Assembly: GCA_963736595.1 (NCBI GenBank)
Contig: CAVTPG010000011.1
Location: forward strand, 496,001-560,000
Reading direction: 5' to 3'
Source of the DNA: Parapontixanthobacter sp963736595
GTDB taxonomy: Bacteria; Pseudomonadota; Alphaproteobacteria; Sphingomonadales; Sphingomonadaceae
DNA length: 64,000 nt
Under the pieces are notes generated by a model that ran no database searches, was not told the origin of the DNA, and saw only the letters and a list, made by a program, of their open reading frames with translations. Shown here piece by piece: positions 47,342 through 55,983 of the stretch; positions within the stretch are counted from its first letter, which is position 1; every line of letters starts with the position of its first letter. A program made the position numbers and the translations under genes.

Positions 47342-49008
47342 AGAAAAATTACCAGCCGGAAGACGAACTCCTGTTCCTGGCTTTGGGCGGGTCTGGCGAG
47401 ATCGGCATGAACGTCAACCTGTACGGCTGTCAGGGCAAATGGTTGATGGTCGATCTGGGTATGACCTTTTCAGGCAACGAATACCCAGGTGTCGATCTGG
47501 TCTTTGCCGATCTGGAATTTATCGAGGAGCGTCGGAAAGACTTGCTTGGGCTGGTTCTGACACACGCGCATGAGGACCATATCGGCGCAGTTCCCTATTT
47601 TGCCGAAGAGCTGGGCGTGCCGCTCTATGCGACTCCGTTCACGGCTGATCTGGTCCGCCGAAAGCTGGCGGAAGCGGGACTGGTCGATGATATCGAATTG
47701 AACATCATTCCGCACAATCACGGCTCGTTTGAAATCGGACCCTTTGGGATCGAATATTTGCCGTTGGCGCATTCGATCGCCGAGGGCCACGCCCTGCTGA
47801 TCGACACGCCGCATGGGCGCATTTTCCACACTGGCGACTGGAAACTGGACGAAGATCCAATCATTGGCGAGCCGACAACGGAAGAAGAATTGCGCGAGAT
47901 TGGCGACGAGGGTGTGCTGGCGCTGGTCTGCGATTCGACCAATGTTTTCAATCCGAAGCCAAGCGGATCCGAAGGTGCGGTCTATAAAGGCCTGCTGGAC
48001 GAAGTCGGCAAACATTCCGGCAAGCGGGTGTTGGTGACGACATTTGCGTCCAACGTCGCGCGCTTGCATACTCTGGGTGAAGTCGCACGCGAAACCGGGC
48101 GTAAAGTCTGTGTGGCAGGGCGATCGCTCGACCGTATTATAGAAGTCGCACAAGATAACGGGTATCTTCAGGACTTTCCCAAAACAGTGGATTTCGACGC
48201 TGCCATGCAATTGCCGCGCGGCGAAATCATGATTGTGGCAACGGGCGGACAAGGCGAGCCGCGTGCTGCCTTGGCCCGCATTGCCGACGAAAATCATCCC
48301 CTGAAACTGGTGCGCGGCGATGTTGTGCTATTTTCCAGCAGACAGATACCGGGCAACGAGATTTCCATCGGCAAGATGCAGAACGCACTCGCTGCGCGCG
48401 GGATCGATATGGTCACCGATCGGCAGAACATGATCCACGTATCGGGCCATCCCGGACGCCCCGAACTCGAAGCGCTTTATAGCTGGCTGAAACCGGACAT
48501 TCTGGTGCCGGTCCATGGTGAGATGCGGCATATGCAAGAGCAAGCGCGGCTTGGTCGCGAAACCGGGATCGACGATGCAGTGGTACAGAAGAACGGCGAT
48601 ATCATTCGCCTAGCCCCGGATCGTCCAACCAAGATCGGCGAGATTCATACGGGCAGGCTGCTCTTGGATGGCGACTTGATTATTCCCGCTAATGGTGAGG
48701 CAATTACCATGCGCCGCCGGATGGCGCAGAGCGGATTGGTCATGGTGGCGCTTGATAAGACCTTGAAACCACAGGTGGATGCAATCGGATTGCCGTTGGA
48801 TGAGGATTTAGCGGAGTTTATCGAGGAAGCCGAAGGCGATATTTCCAAAGCAATCGGAAAGCTGCGCGGGCCTGATCAAAATAATGCTGCGGCAATACAT
48901 GAAGCGGCACGGTTAGCGGCTCGGCGCGCAGCTTCGCGCTGGAGTGGCAAAAAGCCGCAAGTGAAAGTGATGATGCCGAATTTGGCTCGGACCAAGAGCA
49001 AGCGCTGA
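47338..49008 (+). CDS. rnj: Ribonuclease J
   Basis: Metallo-beta-lactamase/beta-CASP ribonuclease with 5'-3' exonuclease and endonuclease activity, 556 residues. Zinc ligands are in VLTHAHEDHIGAV; HTGDWKLDE and later VSGHPGRPELEALYSWLKPDILVPVHGE complete the beta-CASP core. The coaX stop overlaps its start, and its own stop overlaps the DUF1467-like ATG by one base. It co-occurs with RNase E in this window. Confidence 0.95.
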   Translation: MKKNYQPEDELLFLALGGSGEIGMNVNLYGCQGKWLMVDLGMTFSGNEYPGVDLVFADLEFIEERRKDLLGLVLTHAHEDHIGAVPYFAEELGVPLYATPFTADLVRRKLAEAGLVDDIELNIIPHNHGSFEIGPFGIEYLPLAHSIAEGHALLIDTPHGRIFHTGDWKLDEDPIIGEPTTEEELREIGDEGVLALVCDSTNVFNPKPSGSEGAVYKGLLDEVGKHSGKRVLVTTFASNVARLHTLGEVARETGRKVCVAGRSLDRIIEVAQDNGYLQDFPKTVDFDAAMQLPRGEIMIVATGGQGEPRAALARIADENHPLKLVRGDVVLFSSRQIPGNEISIGKMQNALAARGIDMVTDRQNMIHVSGHPGRPELEALYSWLKPDILVPVHGEMRHMQEQARLGRETGIDDAVVQKNGDIIRLAPDRPTKIGEIHTGRLLLDGDLIIPANGEAITMRRRMAQSGLVMVALDKTLKPQVDAIGLPLDEDLAEFIEEAEGDISKAIGKLRGPDQNNAAAIHEAARLAARRAASRWSGKKPQVKVMMPNLARTKSKR

Positions 49009-49286
49009 TGCAATGGACGTCGATCGTTGCGATTTATGCGCTGATCTGGATCGGAACAGCTTTTGTTTCATTGCCGTTTGGCATTCGCACCCATGAAGAG
49101 CTTGGCATGGCGAAAACACCGGGTCAGGCTGATAGCGCGCCCGGGAATTTCGCGCCGAAACGGCTGCTGTTACGCACGACACTCATCGCTGTGTTGCTTA
49201 CCGGACTATACGTTGCAAACTATACGAATGGTTGGATCACCGCCGACGACATCGACATCTTCAGCGCACCGACAACCCGCGCCTAG
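49008..49286 (+). CDS. DUF1467-like two-helix membrane protein
   Basis: A 92-residue protein: helix WTSIVAIYALIWIGTAFVSLPFGI, a short loop with RTHEELGMAKTPGQADSAPG, and a second helix LLLRTTLIAVLLTGLYVANY. The PFGIRTHEE signature matches the DUF1467 family. It overlaps rnj by one base and closes the operon; the next gene is convergent, 8 bases away. Function unknown. Confidence 0.8.
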   Translation: MQWTSIVAIYALIWIGTAFVSLPFGIRTHEELGMAKTPGQADSAPGNFAPKRLLLRTTLIAVLLTGLYVANYTNGWITADDIDIFSAPTTRA

Positions 49287-49294
49287 TCCAAGAT

Positions 49295-51881
49295 TTAGCT
49301 GCGCAGGCGCTCGATTGCTTGTGCCAGAGCCACGTATAATTTGCCCATATCGGAACTCAGGATTGTCACGCTTAACGTATTGCCATCTCGCGTGGCGAGA
49401 AGCGAGCGCAGCAAGCTCTCGAAATCGTGAATGTAGCGGCTGACGTGTTCGCGGAATTCTCCGTCGCTATCATAAAGCGCAGCGATTTCCTTGGCCTGCG
49501 TATTATCGAGCAATCGCACCGCACGGCGCGTGAAGATGCCACGATCTCCGCGTAGATAAGCAGTCCATGCCGTCTCGCTCACATCCTCTGACATAGCCTT
49601 GGAAATGTCGATCGAGGACGAATGCAAATTCTCCGTTATGACGGCGACACGGCGTGAAAAATCGCTGTCCAATTGGTCGGTAGCGGTCTCGCGGATGTGT
49701 TCGACTCGGTTTTCCAGCGCGGCAGCAAGCTCGTCCACTTTGGCAAGCTGATCTTGCAGAACAGTGAGTGTCTCCTGACTGCTTTGTCTTGCGCGCTCAG
49801 CCGAAGTTTCGACACTTTCCACCGCTTCAACGGTCCGCGTTTTAACGACCCGTTCAATTGCGCCTGCGCTGGCAGCTCCGATGTTGTCGGCCAGCGATTG
49901 CATACGATCACTGTCGCTGTGTTCGAAGTCGGATAAGGCCGTATCGACGGCCTGCCGCGTTGCCGCGATTACCCCGTGCAGTTCCGTATTCGAGCGTGCG
50001 GTAAAGCCATCGAGGCTTTCGCCCATATCCGAAAGATTGGTGTGCAATTCGGCAAGGCGCTCGCGCTGGTCTGCATGCGATGTGCCGAGCCGCTCTTGCC
50101 ACTCTTGCAAATATTCTATGGCAGCACGCGCTTTCTCGTGACTATCCTCGACCGTTGCCGAAACCGAAATCGAAGTCGTGTCGACCTCACCAAGTTTTGT
50201 GGCCAAGGCCGTGACCGAAGCGACAATTTCGGCAATCCGCTGCTCGCTTTGCTCCAGCGCATCCGGCAGCACTTTCTGGCTTTGCACAACTCCGGCTTGT
50301 AGCAATTCAAGCAAACGCACGCTGCCATCTGTTACCGTGTCCATGTCGCCGCGAGTCGTTTCGAGCAGCGCCTTGCTCTCTTCGATACTGCCGGACAGCG
50401 CCGCGACATCGTCAGCCAACTGCTTATGAGTGACAGTGCCACTGTCGGACAGATCGGCGATATTCGCGCTGACTGTTGTGATCCGGTCCGCAATAGCGTC
50501 CAACCCTTGCGACAGATCATCCGTGTTGGCGGTGAAGGTTGCGCGCTTGTTAGCCAGATCGGTATCCAACTGTGCGAGCCGTTCGGTCAGCGTGCCGCTG
50601 GCTTCGTCGCCCATCTGAGTCAGGCGCAGCGCCCGCTCGGCCAGCTGCGTTTCCAACTCGTCGCCCTGAAAGCGGATATTATTCTGAAATGCTGCAAAAT
50701 CATCCTGAAGCTTAGCCAGACGCTCGTTCCAGCTTTCAGTCGCGTCATTCTCGGCGGAGCCAAGGGCATGGGTCATCGCCCCGGCAGAAGCGCGCACTTC
50801 TTCGATGCGTCCGATAAGCGCTGTGAGGCTGGAACTTTCATGCTCGGTCGAATCGTTTCTCAGCGAGCGTGAGTTCATCGTCCAGCTTGCTGGCGCGTTG
50901 GCGAATGCCGCCCAAGGCTTCGACTTCGTAATCGTCAAGTTCCGAGCGCAGCAGATCGATGGCAAGATGCAATTCCTTAAAGCGCGATGCTGTCATGACG
51001 TTCAGATATTCGGAGCTTTCGGTAAAGCTCGCCAAAGTATCATCGACCTTCACTTTCAGCGCATCGACTTGCCGTTCACTGGCAAGGCCAAATTTGTTCA
51101 AGCGTTCGAATCCACCGATCAGCGTGTCGACCTGGGCTTGCGCACCGCGGCCTGCGCCGCCGATCTGATTGGATACATCGCGGGCAGAATTGGCGATGAC
51201 AGGCAAATCGTCGCGCAGCTTTTCCATGTTGCCTGCAGCGACTTCACTGATGGTGGCGATCTTTTCGACTTCATCGGTGTTTTGCGAAATTAGCGATTGC
51301 AGGATTGTGGCATGATCGGACAGCCGTTCGCTGGCGCTGCGCCCGACATAATCCAGCTCACGCGATTGCACGGTAAGGAATTCGCGGGCGAGACTAAGCT
51401 CACGATTGACTGTAATCAGGCGTTCTTCAAGCTCGCGCGATGTATGGCTAAGGACATTTGCGGCGTCGCCATAGCGCGCAATTTCGCGTGTGCTGGAGCG
51501 CGTAAAAAGAATGTAAGCTGTCGCAATCAACATCGTCGGCATCGCCCAAGCGGCCAGCAGATCGCTAAATGTGGATGGCGTCAGTCCGGCTTGCCATTCT
51601 GCCATCTTCGACCAGACAAAATAAGCGGTCCAAGCGATCGCGATACCAACGGCCAAAACCGGAATGATAGGCACGGCGGGCGTAGCGTAACTTTCATACA
51701 CGTCGGGTTCGAACAAATGTTCGTTATCGGCGTCATTTGCGTCGTCATCGGCACCATTATCGGTGATGTGTTTGTCGCCCAGGATCAGCGTATTTTCATG
51801 CGCTTCTCCGTCGATCGGTGTCTCATCCGATGTCGCCGGATTATCATCGGCAACCGCTCTGATATGCGTTTTTGTTCCCAT
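49295..51881 (-). CDS. Large membrane coiled-coil protein, TipN-like architecture (frameshifted)
   Basis: About 861 residues after bridging one indel near 50846 (an extra C in GACCGAG). An acidic N-terminal region (about 60-70 residues) is followed by two membrane helices, PIIPVLAVGIAIAWTAYFV and AWAMPTMLIATAYILF. About 700 residues of nearly continuous coiled coil follow, rich in Glu, Arg, Ala, Leu and Ser with heptad spacing, and a short C-terminal domain ends EAIERLRS. This order resembles TipN, a polarity factor of Caulobacter, but no sequence identity is claimed. ATG 51881 is used; a GTG at 51899 is possible. Divergent from the HPt-like gene with a CtrA-type site between. Confidence 0.7.
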
Positions 51882-51908
51882 AGCTGCGCAGGCTATCACG
51901 ATCGCGGA

Positions 51909-51931
51909 AGGGTTAAAAACTTTTTAACCCT
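51909..51931. promoter_or_regulatory. CtrA-type palindromic site (TTAA-N7-TTAA)
   Basis: AGGGTTAAAAA at 51909-51919 pairs with TTTTTAACCCT at 51921-51931 around a central C, a perfect 11-bp inverted repeat. Inside it TTAA (51913-51916), seven bases, and TTAAC (51924-51928) match the CtrA full-site consensus. It lies between the divergent coiled-coil and HPt-like genes. A hairpin terminator is unlikely because both genes start here. Confidence 0.68.
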
Positions 51932-51953
51932 CTTGGCTGTAGAAATCAGACCA

Positions 51954-52265
51954 ATGGCTTATGAAACCGGTCCTTTAGAAGCGACGATCTTTGCTGCGGC
52001 AGGGGACAATGCAAAGTTGCAGGATGAGCTGGCGCTTGCCTTCATCCAAAGCATTGCCCGGCAGCTGGATTTGTTGCGGCGATCGCGATGTGATGCGAAT
52101 TGGGAAATGGCTGCGCTGAGATTGCGGGCCATCGCGGCCAGCTTCAACGCGGTCGAGCTGGTCTCTCTGGCGAACGAAACGCTGGAATCTGCTCCGGGAG
52201 AGCCGACCGTTATTCGCAAAATCGATAATTTTCTGCAGGAAATGAGCAGCGCAAAGAGCGACTAG
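51954..52265 (+). CDS. HPt-like helical protein lacking the histidine
   Basis: A 103-residue, mostly helical protein. LALAFIQSIARQLDLL, then CDANWEMAALRLRAIAASFNAVELVSLANETLE match a phosphotransfer (HPt) four-helix layout, where the active helix normally reads as H-x-L-K-G-x-A. Here the corresponding segment is ALRLRAIAASF with no histidine, so phosphotransfer is not expected. It probably acts as a binding or decoy domain; this is inference. The first gene of a same-strand run after the CtrA-type site. Confidence 0.62.
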   Translation: MAYETGPLEATIFAAAGDNAKLQDELALAFIQSIARQLDLLRRSRCDANWEMAALRLRAIAASFNAVELVSLANETLESAPGEPTVIRKIDNFLQEMSSAKSD

Positions 52266-52349
52266 TCGCTGCGCGCACTGAACGTGCACCTTCTTCCAAT
52301 TGTGATGAACTGTCTTTAAGGCACGCTAATTGCAGAGAGGAGATATTGC

Positions 52350-53544
52350 GTGCGAATTGCGCTGCTGAGCGCTGTCAGAAATATCGATGACGATACGAGC
52401 AATCTTGTCGCTCACTCGTCTTTCGCCGGATCGACTGTTCTCAAGCGTCAGATAGTCCTTGCAAAGTCGTTAGGCTGCGAGCGCATTGTCTGCCTTGTAA
52501 ACGACAATTCGAGCGAGATCGGGGCCGCACAATCGTACTGCAAACGTTTGGGGCTGGCTTTTCAGACCTGCAAAGATGCCCCTGACCTAATGCCAAAGAT
52601 AAAGCACACCGACCAGCTCTTGGTGTTGGCGGATGGACTGGTCATATCCAGTCGATTTGCCACATCTCTTCCCATGGCGGATAATGCCGTTTTGGCCGTC
52701 CCGGCTGATGCGCTGCAAAATCAAAATCTCGAACGGATCGATCCGACACGCCGTTGGGCGGGGATTATGCTCATTCCGGGCGAAATGTTGGCGCGGCTCT
52801 CCGATATGCCAACCGATTTCGATATCGTATCGGTCTTGTTGAGAACGGCGTTGCAGGACGGCCATCCGATCACAACGCTTTCGGATGAAAAGATGCAAGC
52901 GTTGCAAGTAGCCGGAACGGCGTCCGGCATCACCACCGCATTCGAAACTCAAGAAGCTTTGGCCTTGGCCAGACCCGCATCTTTTGCGACACCATTTAGA
53001 GCTATTGCGCATCGAATTGCGCTCGCGACAATGCAGAAAAACCCGCATTTTGGCGAGTTTTACGACGGTCGCTCGCATTGGCTTGTTGTGGCGCTGATCG
53101 CGCTTGGAGTCGTTGCGATCTATTTCACATTAACGGTCGCGGCATTCACAACAATCGGCATCGCCGCGTTCATAATTTATATGGGCGAAACGGTGAAGCG
53201 CGTTAGCGGTCTTGAAGAAGCTTCACCTGATCGATCTCGCCAATCATTTACACCGATATTGCTAATCGACGTACTTGCCATATTAGCAATTGCAACGGCC
53301 GGGCGTTGAATATTTTGACCCAAATTATCTGTTCGCCGGGATCATGCTATTTGGACTGATATATTTGACCGGGGATCATCATGAGAAGTGGCAAGCATTC
53401 CTGTCCGATCGGGTGATGTTGGCCATAATTCTTGGAACGATGTCCAGCGTCGGAATGCTGCTCGCTACGGTGATGGGGCTGGCTGTGTTCAAGCTTGCAA
53501 CGGCTTTGGTAAAGCGTAAACACACGCTCATAACCAGTGATTAA
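52350..53544 (+). CDS. Nucleotidyltransferase-like membrane protein (frameshifted)
   Basis: About 397 residues once one G of the GGG run at 53301-53303 is removed, joining ATAG to VEYFDPNYLF. A GTG start at 52350 is supported by GAGAGGAG seven to eight bases upstream. The N-terminal part (SFAGSTVLKRQIVLAKSLGCERIVCLV, QLLVLADGLVISS) resembles MobA-like GT-A nucleotidyltransferases, but their metal-binding acidic motif is degenerate. The C-terminal half has at least four membrane segments in two pairs. Not recognised as any named enzyme. Confidence 0.55.
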
Positions 53545-53545
53545 C
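53530..53545. promoter_or_regulatory. Second, weaker CtrA-like site
   Basis: ATAA (53530-53533), seven bases, TTAAC (53541-53545): one mismatch from TTAA-N7-TTAAC, overlapping the end of the upstream gene and about 25 bases before the DUF2336-like start. Confidence 0.3.
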
Positions 53546-53567
53546 CACGCCATGTTATCGCGGCACT

Positions 53568-54528
53568 ATGGATAATCGCGTGGTGACAAATCCTGATAAT
53601 TCGACTGATCGTGATGCTCTGCAGCGCGCGATGGCGGTTGCCGATATGCGATTAAGTTATGTCGGGCCGAGTGTATCCGTTCTGATAGCGACCGAGCGCA
53701 ATGACTATTATAGCGATGAAGCCATTGCGCGGACGCGCGGAGCGATCCGCAGCGTTGCAGAACAGCTTTGCATGTCGGTGCAGGGTGACTTGCCCGAGAC
53801 TGCGCAAACCAGCAATTCCGATAATGTTGCTCGATTGACCGATGCGCTGCTAGAAAATGCCGATCTGGTTCGGTTTTGCCACAATCTGGCTTTGGAATTT
53901 GCCTATTTGCAAAGGTTGGAAGAATAGGCTGGCAATGGATCCGGCATTGCCGCCAGTTTTGCAAACTTTGATTGGCTCGGATGCAGAGCAAATTGCACCG
54001 CTCGCCATGAAACTCGTCGCAGCGCAGTCGCAATTTATACAGCAACAAATGCGGATGCAGCTACCTTTTGGGCAAATACCGGGCGATCTGTTGCATAAAA
54101 TATTGTGCGATTGGCGAGCGGCGGGCGCACGCGAAACCGCCGCTGCGATGACCAAGGCAGAGACAATCATCCGCCGTAATTACAATGAAGGCGACAGTCG
54201 GCTTGCTTTGTTGGAGCGTTTTTGCGGCGAACTCGAAAGCTATGAATACACCGAAATGTCAGTGTCGCAATTGGGGCTATCCTTGTTTGCCACACGGCTT
54301 GCGCAGAAGTCCGGGCAGGAAAGGGCGCGCGTCATTTTATCGTTCGATCCGTCGCAGAGCGTGCGAATGTTTGTGAGTTTGACCGCTGCCGGAATGTCTG
54401 CAGATCAGATAGTGCGACAATTCGCCACGATATATGGTGACGACATCGCAATGCCCGATCTTGGCACCCTCTCTCCAGATGAAGCCCGGTCGCTATTGCA
54501 CGCTGACGGCCACGAGCGAGCAAAGTGA
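53568..54528 (+). CDS. Helical conserved protein, possibly DUF2336-like (frameshifted)
   Basis: About 320 residues when one missing base near 53924 is supplied; the first frame ends FAYLQRLEE and the second resumes RLAMDPALPPVLQTLIGSD. Predicted all-alpha with repeated short helices, for example ARLTDALLENADLVRFCHNLALEFA and DAEQIAPLAMKLVAAQSQFIQ. This pattern resembles DUF2336 proteins of alphaproteobacteria, a weak recollection rather than a search result. No catalytic motif. The histidine kinase follows with a GTGA or near-adjacent start. Confidence 0.5.
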
Positions 54529-54530
54529 CC

Positions 54531-55943
54531 ATGTTCGACACTTTGCAAAAACCTTTGGCCAAAGGGCGCTGTAACGCAGACGGGCGATTGGTGGAGGCCG
54601 ATGGCGTTCTGCATGAATTGCAGATTGCTTGTGGAGGAAGCGTCCCCGGCGATGTCGCCATCCCGGAGCTGGCTGCTCTGATCGCTAAAACTCAGAAATA
54701 CGGCTTTCGCATCTCGCGACAATTGCGCGCATTCGATGGCGAAAACGAAGTGACCGCGTGGGTAGAACTGGTGCCGCATTTCTCCGTCACATCATCGGAG
54801 CGCGAGAATAATCCGGGAGACCCTAGTTTTTCCGGCGTAAAGATATCGGTCCATAGCTGGCAATCACAGGCAGCAGCGGAGATCGACGATGCGGACAGAG
54901 CGGGCAAGCATCACCAGATCGACAAGCATCTGGCACAACTGACTGCACGATTGGATGACCGCCAGCAATTGCTTTCGATTGAAGCCGATGCGCCAGACCT
55001 TGTCAATTTGGCGCAGGAGATGAATAACGGCGTGGGTAAGCACTGGGCTGATTTCGTTCAATTCGACGATTCGGAGCAGCTTGGCAAAACCCATTGGCGG
55101 CTGCTTAACGGCCTATCGTGTCGCGTGGCAGGATCGAGCAGGACGTGGCGCGTACATCTAGATCCTGTCGGATTTTCGGCATCTGATCCGTCCGGATTTC
55201 TGCTGTTCCTGACCACGGACGAGCCGACAATAATTGCAGATCAAGCCGCGGCAAAAGAGGAAGCTTCTGCACTCGAACTGGTGGCCAATGATTTGTCACC
55301 AGTGCTTCGCCAACCGATTACACGTATCATCGCCAATGCCGAGACGATCCAGACCAAGCTGGCTGGCCCAATTGCTGACGAATATAGCGAGTATGCATCA
55401 GACATCGCGTCCGCTGCGAGCCACTTGCTGAATCTGGTGGACGATTTGGGTGATCTGGAAGCTGTCGAGGACATGGAGTTTTCGACCGCGCCGGATCGGA
55501 TCGATCTGGCCGAGCTTGCCCGCCGCGCCGCAGGAATATTGCGAATGCGCGCTAGCGAGAAGGGCATCACCATTGCCGCGCCGCCGAAAGGTGTGACTCA
55601 GCCTGGCATCGGTGAGTTTCGCCGGGTGTTACAGATTTTGCTAAACCTGCTCGGCAACGCGATCCGCTATTCGCCCGAACAATCGCAAATTTGGATATGC
55701 CTCGACCAGAGCGCAGACATGGCTTCGATTACGATCGCCGATCAGGGTGGCGGCTTATCCGAGGCGGACCAACCACGCGTGTTCGACAAATTCGAACGTT
55801 TGGGTCGTAGCGGAGATGGAGGATCGGGCCTCGGCTTGTATATCTCGCGGAAGATTGCCCGCGCAATGGGCGGAGATCTGACCGTTGAAAGCGCGCCGGG
55901 GCAGGGTGCTCGGTTTACTTTATCCGTGCCGCACAGCGACTAG
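54531..55943 (+). CDS. Histidine-kinase-like protein with Pro in place of the phospho-His
   Basis: 471 residues. No membrane segments. The N-terminal half looks like two PAS-type sensor regions. The HisKA region reads LVANDLSPVLRQPITRIIANAET: aligned to LSHELRTPLNAI, the phospho-acceptor His becomes Pro257. The following helix EYSEYASDIASAASHLLNLVDDLGDLE is typical of CckA/PdhS-type kinases. The ATPase domain is intact: N-box LLNLLGNAIRYSPE, G1 DQGGGL and G2 GSGLGLYISRKIARAMGG. It may bind ATP but not autophosphorylate at the usual site, reminiscent of DivL, where Tyr replaces His. ATG 54531; a GTG at 54525 overlapping the upstream stop is an alternative. Confidence 0.8.
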   Translation: MFDTLQKPLAKGRCNADGRLVEADGVLHELQIACGGSVPGDVAIPELAALIAKTQKYGFRISRQLRAFDGENEVTAWVELVPHFSVTSSERENNPGDPSFSGVKISVHSWQSQAAAEIDDADRAGKHHQIDKHLAQLTARLDDRQQLLSIEADAPDLVNLAQEMNNGVGKHWADFVQFDDSEQLGKTHWRLLNGLSCRVAGSSRTWRVHLDPVGFSASDPSGFLLFLTTDEPTIIADQAAAKEEASALELVANDLSPVLRQPITRIIANAETIQTKLAGPIADEYSEYASDIASAASHLLNLVDDLGDLEAVEDMEFSTAPDRIDLAELARRAAGILRMRASEKGITIAAPPKGVTQPGIGEFRRVLQILLNLLGNAIRYSPEQSQIWICLDQSADMASITIADQGGGLSEADQPRVFDKFERLGRSGDGGSGLGLYISRKIARAMGGDLTVESAPGQGARFTLSVPHSD

Positions 55944-55947
55944 ATGC

Positions 55948-55978
55948 AAAAAAGAGGGCGGTCTCCCGCCCCCTTCTC
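55948..55978 (-). terminator. Rho-independent terminator of gltA
   Basis: On the minus strand GGGCGG, loop GAGA, CCGCCC, then TCTTTTTT. A strong hairpin and U tract 6 or more bases past the gltA stop; the kinase gene on the plus strand ends at its edge (55943). Confidence 0.85.
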
Positions 55979-55983
55979 ACAAA

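Noticed and set aside
51909..51931. Hairpin as a terminator
   Set aside because: Both flanking genes start, not end, at this gap, and the symmetric TTAA spacing fits a regulator site better.
53290..53544. Independent small membrane protein
   Set aside because: It continues the upstream protein once one G is removed and has no ribosome site of its own.
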